Assembly (NCBI GenBank): GCA_024280115.1
Contig: JAJRQT010000067.1
Coordinates: 1-40,524, forward strand
DNA: 40,524 bases
From: Bacteroidota bacterium
Lineage (GTDB): Bacteria > Bacteroidota > Bacteroidia > Cytophagales > Cyclobacteriaceae
Reading direction: 5' to 3'
The notes beneath the pieces are model-generated. The model was not told where the DNA came from. It did not search any database and worked only from the letters and a program-made list of their open reading frames with translations. Of this stretch, positions 35,103 through 40,524 are shown piece after piece. Each line of letters starts with the position of its first letter. The stretch's first letter is position 1. A program made the translations under genes and the position numbers.

Positions 35103-37130
35103 ATGAAAACGATCGCCATAAACGTAAGAGGATTAAAACTAATGTCGTTGCTTCCTCTTCTTATTTTATTTACAATTATTGGTTGTCAGAATTCAAACCC
35201 GCCAGCACAAAATATTTCTCTAAATCCGCTGTTTAGCAATAATATGGTACTGCAGCAGAAGCAAGATATTCCTATCTGGGGGATGGCTGATCCTGGAGGG
35301 AAAGTGGTTATTTCACTATACGGGCAACAAAAGGAAGTAGTGACAAATGATGATGGGAAATGGAAAGTAAATCTATCTCCTGTGACTGCAGGAGGCCCTT
35401 ATGAATTGATGATCAGTGGAGAAGAAATTCATAAAATTAAAAATGTGATGGTCGGTGAAGTTTGGATTTGTTCCGGGCAATCGAATATGGAAATGCCTGT
35501 TTCTGCATCGTGGGGAAAGGTTAATAATCATGAAAAAGAAGTTGCCGATGCCAACTATCCAAATATCAGACTGCTGATGGTTGACAAGGTTATGGCAAAT
35601 ATGCCGCAGGAGAATTTTACAAGCGATGGATGGAAAGCATGTTCACCTGAAACCATTCCTGAATTTTCTGCTGTTGCCTATTTTTTTGGACGTCACCTGA
35701 ATCAAGAGCTAAATGTTCCCATAGGTTTAATTGAATCTGCATGGGGAGGTACTTTGGTGGAAGCGTGGACAAGTGGTGCGACACTTAAAAAAATCCCGGA
35801 ATTCACCGATGAAGTAATGGCCATTGAATCAGACACGAGAACTGAAGATGAAAAAGCGCTTATCGCGGAAAAATTGCTGGCTGAATGGCCTGATAAAATC
35901 GAACAGATATTAAAGAAAAAAGGAACCTTCGATCACGGATTTCAAAAAACCGGTTATAATACCGGTGGTTGGAAAACTATGAATCTCCCGACTGTTTGGG
36001 AAGATGTTGACATCAACGTTGATGGAGTAGTCTGGTTTAGCAAGGAGGTAAATATTCCAACATCATGGAAAAACGAAGATCTTAAACTTTCACTGGGAAA
36101 GATCAATGATTATGATATTACCTGGTTTAATGGTCATAGAGTAGGCCGGGGAACAGATGTTTCTGAATCACGAGTTTATAAAATCCCCGGCTCCCTGGTG
36201 AAGACCGGGAAAAACAGAATTGTGGCACAAGTGCTCGATGTTGGAAATGTTGGAGGATTGTATGGGCCAGCGAAGGAAATGAAATTAGCCTTAAAAGATG
36301 AATCTATTTCATTAACCGGAGCCTGGAAATACAAAATCGATCCTGTTGCGATTGATGTGAAAGAGTTACCTGAAAAACCAAATCAAAATGCAGGAGTCAA
36401 TCGCCCAACAGTATTGTATAATGGCATGATCCATCCTTTACTGCCATACGGAATAAAGGGAGCAATCTGGTATCAGGGAGAATCCAATGCCGGAAGAGCA
36501 TATCAATACAGATCACTGTTCAAGGCATTAATCGAGGATTGGCGCAATGTATGGGGCGAAGGAGATTTCCCGTTTCTATTTGTACAGCTTGCCAATTTTA
36601 TGAAGATAAAACCTCAACCGGCAGATGATGCCTGGGCAGAGCTTCGGGAAGCACAAACCATGGCTTTAGATTTACCCAATACCGGCATGGCTGTTGCAAT
36701 TGATATCGGAGAAGCAAAGGATATTCATCCTAGAAACAAGCAGGAAGTCGGCAGGAGATTAGCCCTGAATGCGCTCGCAAATGCTTACGAAAAGGACATC
36801 CCGTATTCCGGTCCAATGTACAACTTAATGAAGATAGATGGTGAAAAAATCCGTTTGCATTTTGCCAACACCAACAAAGGATTGAAAATAAAGGGAGATG
36901 GTGACCTAAAAGGATTTGCAGTAGCTGGAGAAGATAAAAAGTTCGTCTGGGCAGAAGCTAAAATAGATGGAGACGAAGTAGTTGTATGGAATTCAAAAAT
37001 AAAAAATCCAGTGGCAGTGAGATATGGCTGGGCGGCTAATCCGGTTTGTAATTTATACAATGATGCAGATTTACCTGCATCACCTTTCAGAACGGATAAT
37101 TGGGTAGGAATCACTTACGGAAAAAATTAA
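35103..37130 (+). CDS. Sialate O-acetylesterase-like SGNH esterase
   Basis: A 675-residue lipoprotein (LFTIIGCQN). Residues about 37-115 form an N-terminal beta domain (NPLFSNNMVLQQKQDIPIWG) characteristic of this family. The SGNH catalytic domain begins GEVWICSGQSNMEMP with nucleophile S127, and continues GLIESAWGGTLVEAW, WYQGESNAG and the Asp-x-His motif DIHPRNKQEVG (H542). A galactose-binding-like insert (about 280-400) splits the SGNH domain, as in other 650-residue members. It removes O-acetyl groups from glycans; despite the name, bacterial members also act on xylan or other polysaccharides. It lies 460 bp after the rhamnosidase on the same strand and suits the same substrate. Confidence 0.92.
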   Translation: MKTIAINVRGLKLMSLLPLLILFTIIGCQNSNPPAQNISLNPLFSNNMVLQQKQDIPIWGMADPGGKVVISLYGQQKEVVTNDDGKWKVNLSPVTAGGPYELMISGEEIHKIKNVMVGEVWICSGQSNMEMPVSASWGKVNNHEKEVADANYPNIRLLMVDKVMANMPQENFTSDGWKACSPETIPEFSAVAYFFGRHLNQELNVPIGLIESAWGGTLVEAWTSGATLKKIPEFTDEVMAIESDTRTEDEKALIAEKLLAEWPDKIEQILKKKGTFDHGFQKTGYNTGGWKTMNLPTVWEDVDINVDGVVWFSKEVNIPTSWKNEDLKLSLGKINDYDITWFNGHRVGRGTDVSESRVYKIPGSLVKTGKNRIVAQVLDVGNVGGLYGPAKEMKLALKDESISLTGAWKYKIDPVAIDVKELPEKPNQNAGVNRPTVLYNGMIHPLLPYGIKGAIWYQGESNAGRAYQYRSLFKALIEDWRNVWGEGDFPFLFVQLANFMKIKPQPADDAWAELREAQTMALDLPNTGMAVAIDIGEAKDIHPRNKQEVGRRLALNALANAYEKDIPYSGPMYNLMKIDGEKIRLHFANTNKGLKIKGDGDLKGFAVAGEDKKFVWAEAKIDGDEVVVWNSKIKNPVAVRYGWAANPVCNLYNDADLPASPFRTDNWVGITYGKN

Positions 37131-37176
37131 TAATTCTGATGTGCAAGGTAAACCTTTGATTGTCCTAATACACACC

Positions 37177-37220
37177 TCGGTCTGTGCCTGCCTGCTTGTA
37201 AGCAGGTCATCACAGACCGA
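37177..37220. terminator. Large hairpin between convergent genes
   Basis: TCGGTCTGTG (37177-37186) pairs perfectly with CACAGACCGA (37211-37220). An inner stem CCTGCTT/AAGCAGG (37191-37197 with 37200-37206) has a two-base apex, separated from the outer one by a 4-by-4 internal loop. It is the most GC-rich piece nearby, between the esterase (+) and sulfatase (-). Probably a bidirectional terminator or REP-type element; poly-U is short on both strands. Confidence 0.6.
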
Positions 37221-37335
37221 AAAATGGATTGTAAGAACGCACGATGGAGGCATCTAAAACCGTTAATTATCCGTCTTTTTTATTGATAGCCCAGATTTCC
37301 TTTCCTTCAAAGATAATGCGAGAAATCGAATTTTT

Positions 37336-38958
37336 TTACTCAATCCAGTCTGGTTTTGGAAATTTTCTTATTCGTGAATAGCGTTTATAACTGTCAAAGA
37401 TCTCGGTATCCGGCCCTGTGACGCGGGGATCTTTAGTGTTTTTCAGTACGCTCATCAATTCATTTTTTAACTCAACTTCAATATCTTTATATTCCGAATT
37501 TCCAGCCAGGTTAACCAGGCAAAAAGGATCTTTAACGACATCGTATAGTTCCACTTCAGGTCTTTTACTATGTGCCAGTTCAAAAAAAGGCTGAATCTCC
37601 TTATTGTTGTAATTTTCGATGATAAATGTTTTTGACGGACAATCATCGATATCTGTGAAAGCCCCATCCTTGATATATTTACCATTTTCATCAATCCCGT
37701 ACATTGGAAGTAATACTGATGGATCATTTGGATCATATTTTTGTGGAGCGCCCGCAGGCCACCGCTCCGGTTTGATGTTCCAGATATAGATAAAGTTTTT
37801 ACTCCGAATGACACGCTGAGCGTATCCCACATTCATGTACCTCGATGACGAATGCCTTTCCCTGCTTGCTATTGCGTATTTCCGGGATTCATCAACGGTT
37901 CCCTGCTTTTCAGAAATCAGGAGATTTAATATACTTTTCCCGGATATGGGGAGCATTCCTTTTGAGCTTGTACTAGTCAATTCGAGTATAGTCGGAGCAA
38001 AATCAATAAAACTAACCGGGTCTTCAACTATTCTGCCACCAGGGAAATTTCTTGGAAAACGAATGGCCAGAGGTACGTGAACACCATATTCAAAACTATT
38101 GGCTTTTGCCCGGGGAAATGGCATTCCATTATCAGCCGTTACGATGATGATGGTATTTTCCAGCTCACTGGTCTTTTCGAGATATTCCAGCATCCGTTGA
38201 AGGTGCAGGTCAAACCACTCTATTTCAACAGCATAATCCAACATATCGCCACGGATCAATTCATCATCTGGCAAAAATCCAGGAACTTCAACGTCTTCTG
38301 TCCTTTTGCCCATACGCTTCCAGGAATCCTTTTCATACACTCTGTGTGGCTCTCTGGCACCGTACCAAAAGAAAAAGGGTTTTTCTCCGCGAACATTTTC
38401 CATGAAATATTTAAAATTTTCGAAATAATTCAACTTAGAAATCCCAGTGGCATATTGATCATCGATATGGCCTTCATTATTGTAAGAAATTGAGCTATGC
38501 TGGATTCCACCCGCATTTTTTTTTCGCCAAAGAGAATCTTGTTCATTGCGTGCATATTGGAAAGGGGCAACGCCTTTTCCGGTAAGACCGGTTACATATC
38601 CGTTATTATCCAAGAGGTCGATGAAGGGAATATGCTTTTTTAACCAGGAGGAAGCATGTTGTCCGGATTGCTCATTTTGCCAGTGATAGCGCCCTGTCAC
38701 AATGGAACTTCTCGAAGGGGCACAACCTGGAGATCCGGCATAACAATTCGAGAAATATACACCTTCGCGCGCTATCTTATCAAAAGCAGGAGTCTGTATG
38801 AACGTACTGCCCAAAAAACTGGTGTGAGCAAAAGATTGATCATCGCTTATAGCAAATAAAATATTCGGACGTTTTGCTTCCTGAGATTTTTCATTGCAAC
38901 CAAAACTCAAGATTAATGACAATAATGCCAACGGAAAAAATGTGTGTTTTACCTTCAT
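37336..38958 (-). CDS. Lipoprotein sulfatase (S1 family, sulfamidase-like)
   Basis: A 540-residue sulfatase with a lipoprotein signal (LILSFGC, C21). Metal residues D39 and D40 (ISDDQSFAH), the formylglycine motif at C79 (GCAPSRSSIVTGRY), GLTGKG, GAREPHR and VTADNGMPF are all in place. The ISDDQSFAHTS and CAPSRSSIVTGRY wording is like the heparan N-sulfatase (sulfamidase) side of the family and unlike the first sulfatase in this window, so the two probably cut different sulfates. It needs a sulfatase-maturing enzyme not seen here. It is convergent with the esterase gene, and lies 92 bp after the AI-2E gene on the same strand. Confidence 0.92.
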   Translation of the reverse strand: MKVKHTFFPLALLSLILSFGCNEKSQEAKRPNILFAISDDQSFAHTSFLGSTFIQTPAFDKIAREGVYFSNCYAGSPGCAPSRSSIVTGRYHWQNEQSGQHASSWLKKHIPFIDLLDNNGYVTGLTGKGVAPFQYARNEQDSLWRKKNAGGIQHSSISYNNEGHIDDQYATGISKLNYFENFKYFMENVRGEKPFFFWYGAREPHRVYEKDSWKRMGKRTEDVEVPGFLPDDELIRGDMLDYAVEIEWFDLHLQRMLEYLEKTSELENTIIIVTADNGMPFPRAKANSFEYGVHVPLAIRFPRNFPGGRIVEDPVSFIDFAPTILELTSTSSKGMLPISGKSILNLLISEKQGTVDESRKYAIASRERHSSSRYMNVGYAQRVIRSKNFIYIWNIKPERWPAGAPQKYDPNDPSVLLPMYGIDENGKYIKDGAFTDIDDCPSKTFIIENYNNKEIQPFFELAHSKRPEVELYDVVKDPFCLVNLAGNSEYKDIEVELKNELMSVLKNTKDPRVTGPDTEIFDSYKRYSRIRKFPKPDWIE

Positions 38959-39050
38959 TTTTTTTAAATTTTCATTTCCAGGTTGTAAAACCTCTTAATA
39001 TTATTATTCTAAAATGGCGTTTTGGAAATATGAATGCACACAATAAAAAT

Positions 39051-40160
39051 TTATGTTTTTCTCTTTACCACCGGAACAATCATGCTATTAATATCTCCAC
39101 TTTCAGAAAGTAGCACAGCGACTTTCCGCGTATTGGGAAACTGAGCCATTACAATTACTAGTATTGAAGTTACCGGAACGGCGATGATCATTCCGAGCAC
39201 GCCCCAAAGCGTTCCCCATACTGTTAAAGTAATGAATACCACCAAAGGACTTAGATTTAATGATTTCCCAACAATCCTAGGCTCTATAAAGTTGGCTACC
39301 AGAGTTTGTACTGCCTGCACGGAAAGGAATATCCATAAGAAATAGCTAAATGAATTAAACTGCAACGCTGCAAATAATGAGGGTAATAAGGTAGCCGTAA
39401 ACGAACCGACATACGGAATAAAGTTAAAAATAAATATTATAAAAGCCCATAATAGTGGAAAGTTGACTCCAATAAAAAACAATACCCAATAGGCAAGAAA
39501 AGCTGTTAAAAAGCTGGCAAAGGTTTTAATCTTTATATATCGCTTAATGGAATTATTCATTTGACTCATTACTTTCTTCATTTCATTGAAATTTCTACTC
39601 TCCTTGTAGATGTAGTGTATCTTCTTTTGGAAGATATATTCTTCGATGAGAAGGAAAATAAGGTAGATAATAATGATGAGTGTATATCCAATACCTTGGG
39701 TGAGTTGGTTCACAATTTTCGTGAGATATGGTCTCAATTCTTTGCTTCCGGGCAGATCTTGAATTTCTTTATGAAAGTCCTCAAAACCCATAAAACCAGC
39801 CACTTGTTCAAGTAAATTATCCTGCCGGGTATTGTATTGATCAACATGGTCTGCAATCTGCTTTAGGTTCACAACCATTATATTTACAAAAGAATAAATA
39901 AATATTATTATTAGAACTAAAGAAAAAAACTTAGCAAGCAATCCAGGCATGTGAAATTTCCCTATTTTAATCTCTGTAAGGTAATTGCTCAATATCCTGA
40001 TCAGATACCAGAAAATTAAAGCAATGACTAGTGGCTTGAAAAGATGACCAAAGAATTTAAGGATTAAGACTGAACCGACAATCAACATCAACCATAAAAC
40101 GATTTTAGCCAATTTGAGTACTTCCCTGAGGTCTCTATTCCTTTTAATCATCTCGATCAT
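39051..40160 (-). CDS. AI-2E/PerM-family membrane transporter
   Basis: A 369-residue integral membrane protein of the AI-2E (PerM/YdiK) family. Pattern: two N-terminal helices (LAKIVLWLMLIVGSVLILKF, PLVIALIFWYLIRILSNYL), a third (FFSLVLIIIFIYSFVNI), an amphipathic region with QIADHVDQY, then helices in FLTAFLAYWVLFFIGVNFPLLWAFIIFIFNFIPYVGSF. The family signature FNFIPYVGS and EPRIVGKSLNLSPLVVFITL are evident, as is the closing GVLGMIIAVPVTSILVIV. Members export small solutes or Na+/H+; the substrate here is unknown. A second ATG at 40151 is possible. No linked pathway gene. Confidence 0.92.
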   Translation of the reverse strand: MIEMIKRNRDLREVLKLAKIVLWLMLIVGSVLILKFFGHLFKPLVIALIFWYLIRILSNYLTEIKIGKFHMPGLLAKFFSLVLIIIFIYSFVNIMVVNLKQIADHVDQYNTRQDNLLEQVAGFMGFEDFHKEIQDLPGSKELRPYLTKIVNQLTQGIGYTLIIIIYLIFLLIEEYIFQKKIHYIYKESRNFNEMKKVMSQMNNSIKRYIKIKTFASFLTAFLAYWVLFFIGVNFPLLWAFIIFIFNFIPYVGSFTATLLPSLFAALQFNSFSYFLWIFLSVQAVQTLVANFIEPRIVGKSLNLSPLVVFITLTVWGTLWGVLGMIIAVPVTSILVIVMAQFPNTRKVAVLLSESGDINSMIVPVVKRKT

Positions 40161-40273
40161 ATCTTAAGATTATCAATGGGTTTAATAGGTTACAATATAA
40201 ATATCCTTTCAGACATCTGTTATACTTTTCTGTAGAAATATGAGAATTTCAATGATAAAAAAATCAGGTATAA

Positions 40274-40330
40274 TGGACAAAAAGTAGGCTATTTTAGAGT
40301 CGATTGGTTCAAGTGGACAAAAAGGAGGCT
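40274..40330 (+). repeat. 17-nt direct repeat pair spaced 40 bp
   Basis: TGGACAAAAAGTAGGCT (40274-40290) and TGGACAAAAAGGAGGCT (40314-40330) differ at one base and start exactly 40 bp apart. Repeated terminal sequences of this kind occur at IS21-family ends, so this may be an insertion-sequence scar, but no transposase is in view. Confidence 0.45.
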
Positions 40331-40374
40331 GTTATTTTTCTAAAAATAATCATATTTTAAAATCTTCTTTAGCT

Positions 40375-40489
40375 TTGCAATGCCTGACTAAACGGAAACA
40401 GGCTCTGCTGGGGAGCAACCTGTCAGGGATACATCTGGTGACTGACAAAAATGTCAACTAAGGGAGCATTATGCGATGCTCCTTTTTTT
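40375..40489 (+). ncRNA. Candidate structured leader or small RNA
   Basis: A run of potential helices: GCCTG/CAGGC (40382-40386 with 40401-40405, read approximately), a GCTC/GGAGC stem-loop, and TGACA-AAAA-TGTCA (40442-40455). They are followed by a strong terminator at 40463-40489. I compared it with SAM, TPP, FMN, lysine, cobalamin, ZTP and fluoride riboswitch consensus elements and with SRP RNA from memory and matched none. The window ends 35 bases later, so a downstream gene could follow. Structure is visible; class and function are not. Confidence 0.4.
40463..40489 (+). terminator. Intrinsic terminator
   Basis: GGAGCAT (40463-40469) pairs with ATGCTCC (40476-40482) around a TATGCG loop, followed by seven T (40483-40489). 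Oriented on the plus strand with no plus-strand coding sequence before it for 3 kb, so it must serve a short noncoding transcript or an attenuated leader. Confidence 0.85.
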
Positions 40490-40524
40490 AGATATTTTTA
40501 GAAGTCCATTATGCCTTTAAAAAC

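Noticed and set aside
1..40524. tRNA, rRNA or CRISPR arrays
   Set aside because: No cloverleaf, rRNA consensus or regularly spaced long repeats were found on reading both strands.

Overview
The window is chromosomal DNA from a member of the Bacteroidota. The evidence is the gene content: a DUF4270 lipoprotein, a TonB-dependent receptor with a carboxypeptidase-like N-terminal domain paired with a DUF4249 lipoprotein, a LytS/LytTR two-component pair, many lipoproteins with sulfatase or glycosidase domains, Tat-exported enzymes, and weak Shine-Dalgarno use. The class cannot be fixed from sequence alone. No rRNA, tRNA, CRISPR array or intact insertion sequence was seen.

Region 1 (1-8 kb): a four-gene minus-strand operon encodes a radical-SAM activase, a glycyl radical enzyme, a ROK sugar kinase and a DeoR-type repressor. 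The glycyl radical enzyme resembles E. coli YbiW over its full length. The operon therefore looks like a 1,5-anhydrohexitol (anhydroglycolysis) catabolic unit with its own kinase and regulator. The promoter region has repeated TTTCAT half-sites that would suit the regulator. A Tat-exported metallophosphoesterase (+) and a Gfo/Idh/MocA oxidoreductase (-) follow as a convergent pair.

Region 2 (8-13 kb): a lipoprotein sulfatase overlaps a GNAT acetyltransferase gene; then comes a LytS-type histidine kinase/LytTR regulator pair ending in a strong intrinsic terminator.

Region 3 (13-29 kb): this is mostly cell-envelope biology. It holds a kelch-like lipoprotein and a DUF4270 lipoprotein on the minus strand, a divergent outer-membrane beta-barrel, the 3' remnant of a TolC-type gene, a TonB receptor with its DUF4249 lipoprotein, an RND efflux operon, and a one-POTRA Omp85-type barrel. 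The outer-membrane factor of the efflux operon is fused to an N-terminal ABC substrate-binding-like domain.

Region 4 (29-40.5 kb): polysaccharide breakdown. It has a Tat-exported TIM-barrel-like protein of unknown activity, a GH78 alpha-L-rhamnosidase with chitobiase-C-like and PA14 modules, a sialate O-acetylesterase-like SGNH enzyme, a second lipoprotein sulfatase, and an AI-2E/PerM-type membrane protein. Together these suggest use of sulfated, acetylated, rhamnose-containing glycans; no SusC/SusD pair specific to it is in view.

The intergenic DNA is unusually structured. Two copies of one hairpin element (27.4 and 34.9 kb, opposite orientations) share an 11-nt leader and an apical CCCTAAAGGG while their stem arms differ but still pair. 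Other elements are a dispersed 46-nt repeat, a possible MITE-like inverted repeat, a large hairpin between convergent genes at 37.2 kb, and a structured, terminator-ended leader or small RNA at the right edge.
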